A stretch of 64,000 bases of DNA from Aliidiomarina taiwanensis (GCF_003987015.1 NZ_PIPQ01000002.1:62001-126000), one strand, 5' to 3'. Counted from the stretch's first letter, positions 46,118-53,701 are shown. Program-made: numbers and translations. The notes: generated from the letters alone by a model not told the origin.

Positions 46118-47662
46118 TTATTGCGAGTCTTTCATGCCAAGCCTTCGGGCAAGCTTGTGCAAATTACTCGGGTCTACTTGCAATATTCGTGCTGCTTGTG
46201 CCCACGACTGGTTGGTTTGCAGTAACGCTTCTTGAATAAGTTGGCGCTGCGTTGTTTCTACGGCATCTCGCAATGGCCGCAGGGCCGGTACTACTGCTTG
46301 CTGGCGCAGCGGTGAAGGCATAGCCTCAGGCCCTTGCACCTGGGTGTTTAGGCCGTCAAAAAAGTCCGGCGTTAAGGTAACAATGTCAGTGCGAACTTCG
46401 CCCAGGCTTAAGGCTTTTATAGCAGCGCGGCTTATCACGTGCTCTAACTCGCGCACATTGCCGGGCCACGGGTAATTTAACAACATTTGCTCGGCCGACG
46501 CACTGAGCCGTAGGCTACGAAAACCAAGGCGGGTGCGGTTTTGTTCTAAGAAAAAGCCCGCTAATAATAAAATGTCATTCCCCCGTTGGTTTAAGGGGGG
46601 AATATGTAAGGGGTACACAGAAAGACGGTGGTACAGGTCGGCCCGAAACTCTTTGGTTTTTATTTGCTCTTGAAGTTTACGGTTCGTTGCGGCCACTATG
46701 CGCACATCCACATGGCGCACTTTGTCGGTTCCTAACCGTTGCACTTCACCGTTTTGCAATACCCGCAGCAACTTCGCCTGAATACTTAAGGGCAGCTCAC
46801 CCACTTCATCTAAAAAAATAGTACCACCGTGGGCGCTTTCAAAACGTCCTTGACGCTCACTGGCAGCACCCGAAAAAGCGCCTTTGCTGTGCCCAAACAG
46901 CTCGCTCTCCGCAAGGCTTTCCGGCAAGGCGGCGCAGTTTACATACACCATGGGTTTGTGCGCACGACGCGACTTGGCATGCAGTTGGCGAGCAAATAAC
47001 TCTTTGCCGGTCCCTGTGTCGCCAAGCAGCAACACCGGCAAGTCTGACTGAGCCACCACACGAAGCTCTTCCAAAACGCTTTGTATGGCTTCGCTTTGGC
47101 CAATAATGTCGGCCCCGACTTGCAGCTTCGACTCCATTTGTAAGTCGTCCTGACGGCCCTGGCGTAAAGCTTTGTTGTCTTGCTCAAGGCGCGTCATACG
47201 AAGCATGGCTTCCATGACCAAGGCGCAGCTCTGCAGTTGTATGCGGTGCTGTTCGGTAAAGGTGCCGGGCTCGAGGGCGTCTAAAGTTACAGCCCCCCAT
47301 AAAGCACCTTCAACAAATAAGGCCATGCCCATGCAGTCGTGTACGGCTAAATGTTGATTGGGTAAGGCTTCAATTAATCCGTCGTAGGGGTCGGGCAGGG
47401 GGCTGTCGGGCTCAAAGCGTATGGCTTCTCGGCTGCGACACAGCATGGCTAAACGTGGGTGTTGGGCCAATTGAAAGTGCCGGCCAAGGGCGTCTTTCAC
47501 CAAACCTTGCTGAGCAATCGGTCGTAAGCTGTCTTCTTCCTTTCGAAGGAGCACCACGGCACCGCAGGAAAAATAATGGCGCAAGCTGGTGACTAACTTT
47601 TGTAAACGCACCGGGCCTGGCAAGTCGGTCACGAGATCTGCAATCAACGTGGTGTGCAGCAT
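46118..47662 (-). CDS. norR: NO-sensing sigma-54 activator NorR
   Basis: The N-terminal GAF domain senses NO through a mononuclear iron; the ligand region is intact (IRFEPDSPLPDPYDGLIE, HDCMGMALF, TLDALEPG). The central AAA+ domain has Walker A GDTGTGKELFARQ and Walker B GGTIFLDEVGEL; the sigma-54 loop reads GAFSGA instead of the usual GAFTGA. A Fis-type HTH (WAQAARILQVDPSNLHKLARRLG) ends the chain. 514 aa (E. coli 504). The start codon is contiguous with NorR box 1, which suggests autoregulation. Leads an operon with DUF454 and moeB. Confidence 0.93.
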   Translation of the reverse strand: MLHTTLIADLVTDLPGPVRLQKLVTSLRHYFSCGAVVLLRKEEDSLRPIAQQGLVKDALGRHFQLAQHPRLAMLCRSREAIRFEPDSPLPDPYDGLIEALPNQHLAVHDCMGMALFVEGALWGAVTLDALEPGTFTEQHRIQLQSCALVMEAMLRMTRLEQDNKALRQGRQDDLQMESKLQVGADIIGQSEAIQSVLEELRVVAQSDLPVLLLGDTGTGKELFARQLHAKSRRAHKPMVYVNCAALPESLAESELFGHSKGAFSGAASERQGRFESAHGGTIFLDEVGELPLSIQAKLLRVLQNGEVQRLGTDKVRHVDVRIVAATNRKLQEQIKTKEFRADLYHRLSVYPLHIPPLNQRGNDILLLAGFFLEQNRTRLGFRSLRLSASAEQMLLNYPWPGNVRELEHVISRAAIKALSLGEVRTDIVTLTPDFFDGLNTQVQGPEAMPSPLRQQAVVPALRPLRDAVETTQRQLIQEALLQTNQSWAQAARILQVDPSNLHKLARRLGMKDSQ

Positions 47663-47675
47663 GGTAAAAAGTACC
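47663..47675. promoter_or_regulatory. NorR box 1 (GGT-N7-ACC)
   Basis: GGTAAAAAGTACC, immediately upstream of the norR ATG. It fits the GGT-N7-ACC enhancer element described for Ralstonia eutropha norA/norR. Confidence 0.75.
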
Positions 47676-47681
47676 TCGCAA

Positions 47682-47694
47682 GGTTAAATGTACC
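47682..47694. promoter_or_regulatory. NorR box 2 (GGT-N7-ACC)
   Basis: GGTTAAATGTACC, 19 bp from box 1. Eleven of 13 bases are shared with box 3 or better. Confidence 0.78.
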
Positions 47695-47705
47695 CGAATT
47701 CTTAG

Positions 47706-47718
47706 GGTTAAAAGTACC
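47706..47718. promoter_or_regulatory. NorR box 3 (GGT-N7-ACC)
   Basis: GGTTAAAAGTACC, 24 bp from box 2. With boxes 1 and 2 it completes the three-site enhancer that NorR needs to form its active ring. Confidence 0.78.
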
Positions 47719-47739
47719 ATGTTCGCCAGCAGGCCACCA

Positions 47740-47755
47740 TACCCTAACAGGGGTA
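47740..47755. promoter_or_regulatory. Weak NarL-like 7-2-7 palindrome
   Basis: TACCCTA-AC-AGGGGTA: right heptamer perfect, left 5 of 7. It lies between the NorR boxes and the sigma-54 promoter and could add nitrate control or be coincidental. Confidence 0.3.
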
Positions 47756-47771
47756 ACTGGTTTTTTTCAGG

Positions 47772-47788
47772 TTGGCACAGCGTTTGCT
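47772..47788 (+). promoter_or_regulatory. Sigma-54 promoter of the hemerythrin gene
   Basis: TTGGCAC-N5-TTGCT with GG (47774-47775) and GC (47786-47787) separated by exactly 10 bases, matching the -24/-12 consensus. It lies 56 bp downstream of NorR box 3. Confidence 0.88.
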
Positions 47789-47866
47789 GTAGTCATTGCA
47801 CTAAGGCAACAGCAGAACAGTCTGCACAAGCCAAAACCACAACCAGTACTTAAAAAGGAAGCCGTT

Positions 47867-48400
47867 ATGCAATTTAGTGAAGCGACACAACAAGGGTTAA
47901 ACCGTAGCCAACACCAGTGGTTAAAAATAAGCACTAACGAAGTGGTGGACTACGTTCTTGAACGGTTTCATGCCGTGCACCGTACCCAATTCCCAGAAGC
48001 TATTGCGTTAGCGCGCAAGGTGGAAGAAGTGCATGCGGACGAACCTCTGTGCCCAACGGGTTTAGCTGACCACCTGGCCTTTATGTTTCAAGAGCTAGAA
48101 GGACATATGCTGAAAGAAGAGCAAATTCTGTTCCCCATGTTACGAAATAACACCCACCCGCAAGGGCCCATTATGGTCATGGAGTCGGAACATGAAGAGC
48201 ACGAAGTAGCCATACAGAAAATTGCAAAGCTGAGCCATAACTTCAGCATGCCGGACGACGCCTGTGGCACGTGGAGGCACTTAATCAGTTTAGTGCGTGA
48301 AATATGTGATGATCTGCAAGATCACATTGAATTAGAAAACAATATTCTCTTTGTACCTGAAGAGGTACGCGCAGGAAATTGCTGTGGTGGCTGTCAGTAA
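47867..48400 (+). CDS. Hemerythrin-domain NO-response protein (NorA/DnrN/YtfE-like)
   Basis: Di-iron protein that lowers free NO or repairs NO-damaged iron-sulfur clusters in related bacteria. 177 aa: helical bundle with HLAFMFQELEGHMLKEEQILFPML, ESEHEEHE and DHIELENNILF as iron-binding His/Glu. The N-terminal ScdA segment of full YtfE is missing and the tail ends NCCGGCQ, an extra cysteine cluster. AAGGA precedes the ATG. It is the only gene behind the NorR-dependent promoter, as norA is in Ralstonia; no norB follows. Confidence 0.88.
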   Translation: MQFSEATQQGLNRSQHQWLKISTNEVVDYVLERFHAVHRTQFPEAIALARKVEEVHADEPLCPTGLADHLAFMFQELEGHMLKEEQILFPMLRNNTHPQGPIMVMESEHEEHEVAIQKIAKLSHNFSMPDDACGTWRHLISLVREICDDLQDHIELENNILFVPEEVRAGNCCGGCQ

Positions 48401-48427
48401 AGGTATGCAGCTTAAGTGGGCCCTAAC

Positions 48428-48443
48428 TACCTCTGTGTGAGTA
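48428..48443. promoter_or_regulatory. NarL/NarP 7-2-7 site upstream of the DGC gene
   Basis: TACCTCT-GT-GTGAGTA. Left heptamer perfect, right 6 of 7 (TACTCAC read back), gap 2. Its centre is 29 bp upstream of the FNR box centre. Confidence 0.6.
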
Positions 48444-48457
48444 CTGGGCCCGTTGGT

Positions 48458-48471
48458 TTGATTTGAATCAA
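48458..48471. promoter_or_regulatory. FNR box upstream of the DGC gene
   Basis: TTGATTTGAATCAA, a perfect FNR consensus. TACACT (48493-48498) is a good -10 at near class II spacing. Confidence 0.88.
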
Positions 48472-48535
48472 TGTGAATCGCTGCTAACGGCTTACACTGA
48501 AGCCTTACTCTCAAGTTAGTGTGTAAGGAGCGACC

Positions 48536-48955
48536 GTGAGTCAAGCGAAAACAGAAAAGCCATTGGTTTATTCATGCTCGGGCTGTTCGAATGTAGCGCA
48601 GCTGGCAAACGACATTGCACTTTGGCTACGAGACCGTGACGTGGCTGAAATGTCTTGTATTGCTGGTGTCGGGGGGGACGTAAAGCCCTTGGTGCGAGTG
48701 GCACAGTCGGGGCGTCCTATTCTGGCCCTTGACGGCTGCCCGCTCAATTGCGTCAAGCAGTGTTTAAAGCGCCAAGGGGTAGAGCCAACTTGGCATATCC
48801 AACTTTCTGACTTAGGCATTAAGAAGCGCGACGGCGTAAGCTGTACACTTGAAGAAATGTATCGGTCGTTAGAACACACGCATAAAGTTTTAGGCCTCGA
48901 GCCGACATTTGACTACAAGGAGCAACCTGGGCTAGCGTGTAACGACTCTTGTTAA
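48536..48955 (+). CDS. DGC-domain putative zinc-binding protein
   Basis: 139-aa cytoplasmic protein with nine or more cysteines: YSCSGCSNVAQLAND, MSCIAGVGG, LALDGCPLNCVKQCL (the DGC motif) and CNDSC at the end. The family is labelled putative zinc-binding and has no proven function. GTG start with AAGGAG five bases upstream. It has its own FNR and NarL sites and precedes a SirB2 gene by 15 bases, so both are probably made during anaerobic nitrate respiration. Confidence 0.85.
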   Translation: MSQAKTEKPLVYSCSGCSNVAQLANDIALWLRDRDVAEMSCIAGVGGDVKPLVRVAQSGRPILALDGCPLNCVKQCLKRQGVEPTWHIQLSDLGIKKRDGVSCTLEEMYRSLEHTHKVLGLEPTFDYKEQPGLACNDSC

Positions 48956-48970
48956 TAAGAAGGGTCTCCC

Positions 48971-49342
48971 ATGGAATGGTATAGCGGTATAAAGTTCGTT
49001 CATGGTTTCACAATTCATATTTCTATTACGTTTTTTGTTCTGCGCTTTTTAATGGACTCCCAAGGGTTTACCGTATGGCGAAATCCTCCTTGGAAATACC
49101 TGCCACATATCAACGACAGTCTGCTATTGCTAAGCGCACTGGCCTTATTAAAAATTACCGGCTGGACCCTGTTTGTGCATTTTTGGATTACCGTAAAAGT
49201 ACTGCTGGTGGTGGCTTACATTGTGATGGGGTGGTTTGCCATGCGGCAGAATTTAAAGCCCGTATACCGATGGATTAGTTTTACGCTTGCGCTTGGCTTA
49301 TTTGCTCTTATTTACCTGTTCGCTGTTAATAAGTTTATGTAA
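48971..49342 (+). CDS. SirB2 family membrane protein
   Basis: 123 aa with four hydrophobic segments. YSGIKFVHGFTIHISITFFVLRF and KYLPHINDSLLLLSALAL are the SirB family blocks with conserved His residues. Function unknown; I recall members next to denitrification genes. Cotranscribed with the DGC gene. Confidence 0.88.
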   Translation: MEWYSGIKFVHGFTIHISITFFVLRFLMDSQGFTVWRNPPWKYLPHINDSLLLLSALALLKITGWTLFVHFWITVKVLLVVAYIVMGWFAMRQNLKPVYRWISFTLALGLFALIYLFAVNKFM

Positions 49343-49356
49343 CTGTTCCTATTAAA

Positions 49357-49398
49357 AGAAAAAACTCGCTAAGGCGTTGTGCCGTTAGCGAGTTTTTT
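49357..49398. terminator. Bidirectional Rho-independent terminator
   Basis: ACTCGCTAA pairs with TTAGCGAGT, flanked by an A-run on the left and a T-run on the right. It ends the DGC-sirB2 transcript and, on the other strand, the S9 peptidase transcript. Confidence 0.9.
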
Positions 49399-49412
49399 AT
49401 GGGCTTTATGCG

Positions 49413-51419
49413 TTATTTGCTAATTGCAAACTCCAGCTCGTGCGGAGGCTGGCCTTCTTTTTGATCTTGCAAATACCATTTCATCCAGCGCTCCATGCGG
49501 TAGGCATAGTCAAGCTGTGCCGCAGAACGCTTGTTGCCATGGCCTTCACCTGGGTAAGTGACCAGGCGCACAGGCACATTGCCGTGGACTTTCAAGTAAC
49601 GGTACAGCTCCATGGACTGGCTTGGGTGCACACGGGTGTCTTCTTCTCCGTGCATAATCAAAATCGGGGTGCGACCTTGTTCGGCCCAGTAAATGGGGCT
49701 GCGCTCTAAGTACCACATCCACTTATCCCACGGGTAGCTGCGGGCATGCACTAGGTTCATTTCGTTTGGTATATCGGTGGTACCGAACTTCGACAGGTTG
49801 TTGCTAATACCCACAAACATAACGCTTGCAGCAAAGTGTTCGGTTTCTTTCGTTGCACCCCATGCAGAGGCATAGCCGCCATACGAGCCACCGGTAATAC
49901 CTACACGGTCTTCGTCAGCAAAACCAATAGCAACCAAATGCTTTTTCGCATCTACTATGTCGTCGAACTCTTTCCCTGCATAGTCGTTTTGGCTTAGTTT
50001 AGAAAACTCAACACCACGACCTGTGCTGCCTCGGTAGTTCGGGAAGAAGGTGGCAAAGCCTTCCTGCGCCATGTACCAAGTAGGGGTAGAGTAACGGTCA
50101 TTCCAGCCATGACGAATGTGCGACTCTGGGCCGCCATGAATGGCCATAATAACGGGAACTTGCTGACCTTCACGGTAATTCAGTGGGTACACCAAAATAC
50201 CTTCAATTTCTAAACCGTCGCGGGCTTGGTAAGTAATCACTTCGCTGCGTGGCTGCTGTGCGTTGCGAACCCAAGCGTTCGAGTCGGTTAAGCGAGTTAA
50301 CTCAGTGCCTCTCAGCGTAAAGGCTTCGTTCGGATGGGCCGGGCTGTTGGCAAGCAAGGTGATGGTGCCGTCGGAAGCCATGTTGCCAAAGCTGAGCGCA
50401 TTCACTTTACCCGTTGGCAGTAGGGTGGTTTGTTGGTTGGTACGCACATTGTGCTGCACTATGGTGGTTTCCGTGTTGACAGCGGCTAACCACACCAGGG
50501 TGTCGTTGTCTTGCCAAAGAATGTCTTGCACATGGCCTAGGAAGTTCGGCAGTAACTGCTGCACCGAGCCGTCACGCAGGCTTGCTAAAAACAAGCGACC
50601 ACGGGCCGGGTCGTGCTTATCTTCTGCGCCCACAATGGCCAAGCGAGAGCCGTCTTTGGAAAAGGCTGCATTTCCAAGCTTGCCTTCGGTTTGCATGCGT
50701 ACAACTTCGCTGCCGTCTTGGTTCAGCAGCACATACTGGCTGCTCATGAGGTTGTCGTCAACCCGAGCGCTTGGTGCGGCACGCACCAGCAGCTGGTTGG
50801 TGCCAGGGCGGAAGCTTAATGAATGCACTTGTTCATCAAATGCGACAGGGGTGACTTGGTTGTCTTCGAGGCTCAGCAAGAACGCCTTGGTCATGGCCAC
50901 GTTCTCTTCGTATACGTTGGCACGGAAACCGTGGGCTGAAAGCTCTTTCGAGTTGCTCTTTTGCTTTTCCTTCGCGCGAAACGCAATGGTGTCGCCTGCG
51001 TCATTAAAAGCATAGCTGAGAATGGCTGTTTCATGTTCAAGCACACGCTCGGACTCACCACCGTCAACAGGAATGCGGTACAAGCTGGTGTGCTTGTCAC
51101 CTTCGCGTTTCGCTAGGTAATACAGCATGCTGCTGTCGGGGCTAAAAGCAAGGTGGCGAATACGTACGTCGCCGGTAATAAATTGGATGGTTTCACCCTC
51201 GCTGTTTATCAAAAACAACTCAATGTACGAGCTGCCATCTTTTTCTTGCAGCGGGTTTCGTGGGCGAATTTTGGTATAGGCAGTTAAATTCCCGTCACGG
51301 GTGGTGATTACTTGGTTTACACGCTGGGTTGTTACCACATCTTCTAGGGTAACATTTGCAGCATGCGCAGCGCTTATCGAAAAAATGAAAGCGCTTAGCC
51401 AGACAGTAAATCGGGCCAT
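49413..51419 (-). CDS. Secreted S9 family prolyl oligopeptidase-type peptidase
   Basis: Signal peptide (MARFTVWLSAFIFSISAAHA-A), a beta-propeller N-terminal region (about 30-390) and a C-terminal alpha/beta hydrolase. Nucleophile Ser in GITGGSYGGYASA, Asp in MHGEEDTRVHP, His in GEGHGN. The ATG at 51419 is preferred because AGGAG lies directly before it and inside the first six codons of a longer reading (51434). 668 aa. Acts on peptides in the periplasm or outside; precise specificity unknown. Confidence 0.92.
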   Translation of the reverse strand: MARFTVWLSAFIFSISAAHAANVTLEDVVTTQRVNQVITTRDGNLTAYTKIRPRNPLQEKDGSSYIELFLINSEGETIQFITGDVRIRHLAFSPDSSMLYYLAKREGDKHTSLYRIPVDGGESERVLEHETAILSYAFNDAGDTIAFRAKEKQKSNSKELSAHGFRANVYEENVAMTKAFLLSLEDNQVTPVAFDEQVHSLSFRPGTNQLLVRAAPSARVDDNLMSSQYVLLNQDGSEVVRMQTEGKLGNAAFSKDGSRLAIVGAEDKHDPARGRLFLASLRDGSVQQLLPNFLGHVQDILWQDNDTLVWLAAVNTETTIVQHNVRTNQQTTLLPTGKVNALSFGNMASDGTITLLANSPAHPNEAFTLRGTELTRLTDSNAWVRNAQQPRSEVITYQARDGLEIEGILVYPLNYREGQQVPVIMAIHGGPESHIRHGWNDRYSTPTWYMAQEGFATFFPNYRGSTGRGVEFSKLSQNDYAGKEFDDIVDAKKHLVAIGFADEDRVGITGGSYGGYASAWGATKETEHFAASVMFVGISNNLSKFGTTDIPNEMNLVHARSYPWDKWMWYLERSPIYWAEQGRTPILIMHGEEDTRVHPSQSMELYRYLKVHGNVPVRLVTYPGEGHGNKRSAAQLDYAYRMERWMKWYLQDQKEGQPPHELEFAISK

Positions 51420-51490
51420 AGGAAAACTCCTCATATTGGTTTAAAAAGTCGGGGCAGAGTGTAGCAGTTTGTCGTGAAAGCTTACACAGC

Positions 51491-52135
51491 TTAGCTATCA
51501 AATGCCGGTGGCGAAGTCAGAGTGGACTCCTCTTGCTTTTGTAAAGAAAGGGCGCCGTGGGCGATCATGCGCACTTGTAAAATGGTTTGCTCTGTCAGTT
51601 GTTCTAATTCTTGCGCGTTTAAGTCAAGGGCGTCAGCGCCGGCACTAAACACCACACGCACAATGGCGTTGCTTTGGGCTTGGGCTATTACGTCGGGGGT
51701 GTTGCGTTCAATAATCAGGAAGTCACGCAGTTCATTGGTGAAATGGCTAATTTCACGCGCAATGGCTAACCGAAGTTCAACCGTGGTACCGGCTTGCTCC
51801 TGCAGCATAAGGCGAAAAATATTCTTGTTATGGGTGACATAGTCCATAAAGGTGCGCACCGACACTTCAATAATAGAACCGCCTTTGGCAATTCGCTGGC
51901 GCGACTGACGCATAAGCTGGCGCAAGGCCAAACCTCCTTCGTCTACCAAGGTTAAGCCTAGCTCGTTCATGTTTTCAAAGTGGCGGTAAAAAGAGGTAGG
52001 TGCTATTCCTGCTTCGCGCGAGACTTCCCGCAAGCTCAAACTGGAAAAAGAGCTTTCCGCACATAATTGGTTCAAAGCGGCTTGAATTAAGGCGTGTCGT
52101 GTTCTTTCTTTCTGTTGGGCGCGAACACCAGACAT
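51491..52135 (-). CDS. fabR: Unsaturated fatty acid biosynthesis repressor FabR
   Basis: TetR-family repressor adjusting membrane unsaturation. [39 protein letters not shown] (the HTH) and [20 protein letters not shown] align closely with E. coli FabR. The ATG at 52135 has AGAGGAA seven bases upstream and gives 214 aa (E. coli 215 from the equivalent Met). Divergent from the desaturase, with two FabR-like operators between. Confidence 0.94.
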   Translation of the reverse strand: MSGVRAQQKERTRHALIQAALNQLCAESSFSSLSLREVSREAGIAPTSFYRHFENMNELGLTLVDEGGLALRQLMRQSRQRIAKGGSIIEVSVRTFMDYVTHNKNIFRLMLQEQAGTTVELRLAIAREISHFTNELRDFLIIERNTPDVIAQAQSNAIVRVVFSAGADALDLNAQELEQLTEQTILQVRMIAHGALSLQKQEESTLTSPPAFDS

Positions 52136-52171
52136 AGTTAGTTCCTCTGCGAAGTAGAAATAAAGAGTATC

Positions 52172-52189
52172 AGTGAACAATTGTACGGT
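52172..52189. promoter_or_regulatory. FabR operator 1
   Basis: AGTGAACAATTGTACGGT, which read on the other strand gives ACCGTACAATTGTTCACT, close to the FabR palindrome (AGCGTACA-TTGTT-CT type). Nearer the fabR start, so likely autoregulatory. Confidence 0.6.
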
Positions 52190-52237
52190 CAATTTACAAA
52201 ATACCGCTTGATCCCACATTAAATACAATATAAATTC

Positions 52238-52255
52238 AGCGTACACTTGTTAGCT
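52238..52255. promoter_or_regulatory. FabR operator 2
   Basis: AGCGTACACTTGTTAGCT, an almost exact FabR-type palindrome inside a larger inverted repeat TTCAGC...GCTGAA (52235-52258). It lies 14 bases before the desaturase start and would block it when occupied. Confidence 0.72.
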
Positions 52256-52268
52256 GAAATGGCAATTT

Positions 52269-53369
52269 ATGAAAAAACCTGCATTACTCTGGCTCAATAT
52301 TTCTATATTTAGCATGACTTTTTTAGTCTCTGTTATTGGCGCACCGCTTTACCTAGCATTGAATGGGCTTAGCACCAGCTTGGTTGTAGCCCTGTTGGCG
52401 TTATTCGTTTGGTCCGGCATGTCCATTACCGGTGGTTACCACCGTTTATGGTCGCACCGCACCTACGACACCCACCCAGTGGTACGCGTTATTTACGCGC
52501 TAGGTGGCGCTTTGTCGCTGCAAAACAGCGCCTTGCATTGGGCTTCAGACCACCGCGAACACCACAAGCATGTGGACCACATCGACAAAGACCCCTACTC
52601 CATTAGCCGTGGCTTTTGGTTTGCTCACATGGGGTGGATGCTGCGTGAATATCAAGCGCACCGCTACAATGACTACTCGAACGTAGCAGATTTACAAAAA
52701 GACCCGATTGTTATGTGGCAACATAAGCACTATTTGGCACTGACCTTACTAATGAACATAGGCGTGCCCTTATTGATTGGTGTGCTGACCGGGCAGGTTT
52801 GGGGAGCATTATTATTCGCAGGGTTTGTGCGCATTTTCTTAGGCCATCACACCACTTTCTTTATTAACTCGCTGGCGCATACCTGGGGCAAACGCCCGTA
52901 CACAGAACGAAATACAGCGCGGGACAATGGTGTGCTTGCCTTTCTTACCTTCGGTGAAGGCTACCATAATTTCCATCATATCTTTGCGGGCGACTACCGC
53001 AACGGCATTCGTTGGTATCAGTTTGACCCGACCAAATGGTTAATCGCTTCGCTGGCGTGGTTTGGGTTAGCGCGGAACTTGAAGCGCACCAACAAGTACC
53101 TTATTGAAAAAGCGCGCTTAGAAATGATGTGGCTGCGAGCGCAAGAAAAACGGGCAAGTTTTAGCGACGTGCTTGAGCATGAGTACAAAGTACTGATTGA
53201 CTCTTTGCGGGAACTAAACAGTCGTCGCCGTGCTTGGATAGCTGCCAAAAGCGACGCAATTAACGATATGGCGCAAGTGAAAGAGCTTAAAGCACAATAT
53301 AAAAGCTTGAAACGGAATTTCCGCCAAGAAAAACGCCAATTTAGACGGCAGCTTATGTCGGCCGCATAG
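52269..53369 (+). CDS. Acyl-CoA/lipid delta-9 fatty acid desaturase
   Basis: Di-iron membrane desaturase introducing a cis double bond using oxygen. The three histidine boxes are HRLWSH, HREHHKH and HNFHH. Four hydrophobic segments lie in the first 220 residues. The last 100 residues are charged and helical (KELKAQYKSLKRNFRQEKRQFRRQ in part), probably a coiled coil. 366 aa. Controlled by the neighbouring FabR, an arrangement like DesT-desCB of Pseudomonas. Confidence 0.92.
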   Translation: MKKPALLWLNISIFSMTFLVSVIGAPLYLALNGLSTSLVVALLALFVWSGMSITGGYHRLWSHRTYDTHPVVRVIYALGGALSLQNSALHWASDHREHHKHVDHIDKDPYSISRGFWFAHMGWMLREYQAHRYNDYSNVADLQKDPIVMWQHKHYLALTLLMNIGVPLLIGVLTGQVWGALLFAGFVRIFLGHHTTFFINSLAHTWGKRPYTERNTARDNGVLAFLTFGEGYHNFHHIFAGDYRNGIRWYQFDPTKWLIASLAWFGLARNLKRTNKYLIEKARLEMMWLRAQEKRASFSDVLEHEYKVLIDSLRELNSRRRAWIAAKSDAINDMAQVKELKAQYKSLKRNFRQEKRQFRRQLMSAA

Positions 53370-53385
53370 GCAGAACAAAGCAGGA

Positions 53386-53415
53386 GGCAGCGGCTTTTTA
53401 GTCGCTGCCTTTTTG
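53386..53415 (+). terminator. Rho-independent terminator of the desaturase gene
   Basis: AGGCAGCG pairs with CGCTGCCT over a 10-base loop and is followed by TTTTT. Confidence 0.88.
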
Positions 53416-53469
53416 TTTGCCAAATTCCTGAGTATGCGCAATAATTAAGCACTCTACAGGGAGCGCCAC

Positions 53470-53697
53470 ATGAACATAGACTCTTCACTTCCAGCGGCCT
53501 TTACTTCTGCCGCCCAAGGCATGCAGCGCAGCACACAACAGGTGGCCAGCGCAAGCCAGTATATTGCCCGTGAAGACACGCCTAAAACCTCAGCTATTAC
53601 CGAATTGCTTGAAGGTGAACTGACCTACCAAGCCAATGCCAAAACCCTTTCTGTGTCCAGCGGTATGCTTGGCACCTTAATTGACATTAAGGTGTAA
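53470..53697 (+). CDS. Small protein resembling the C-terminal helix of flagellar rod/hook proteins
   Basis: 75 aa. The second half, LLEGELTYQANAKTLSVSSGMLGTLIDIKV in parts, closely resembles the terminal helix of FlgG/FlgC/FlgE (Q-Y-ANAK-I-T---M-G-L-D-K). The first half (FTSAAQGMQRSTQQVA) resembles their N-terminal helix. The whole middle of a rod protein is missing. GGGAG ribosome site seven bases before the ATG. Ends four bases before the SprA-like gene, so the two are likely cotranscribed. Function unknown. Confidence 0.7.
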   Translation: MNIDSSLPAAFTSAAQGMQRSTQQVASASQYIAREDTPKTSAITELLEGELTYQANAKTLSVSSGMLGTLIDIKV

Positions 53698-53701
53698 TGG
53701 T

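Noticed and set aside
50263-51015. 250-codon open frame antisense to the S9 peptidase
   Set aside because: Shadow of the real gene; serine-rich low-complexity translation with no ribosome site.
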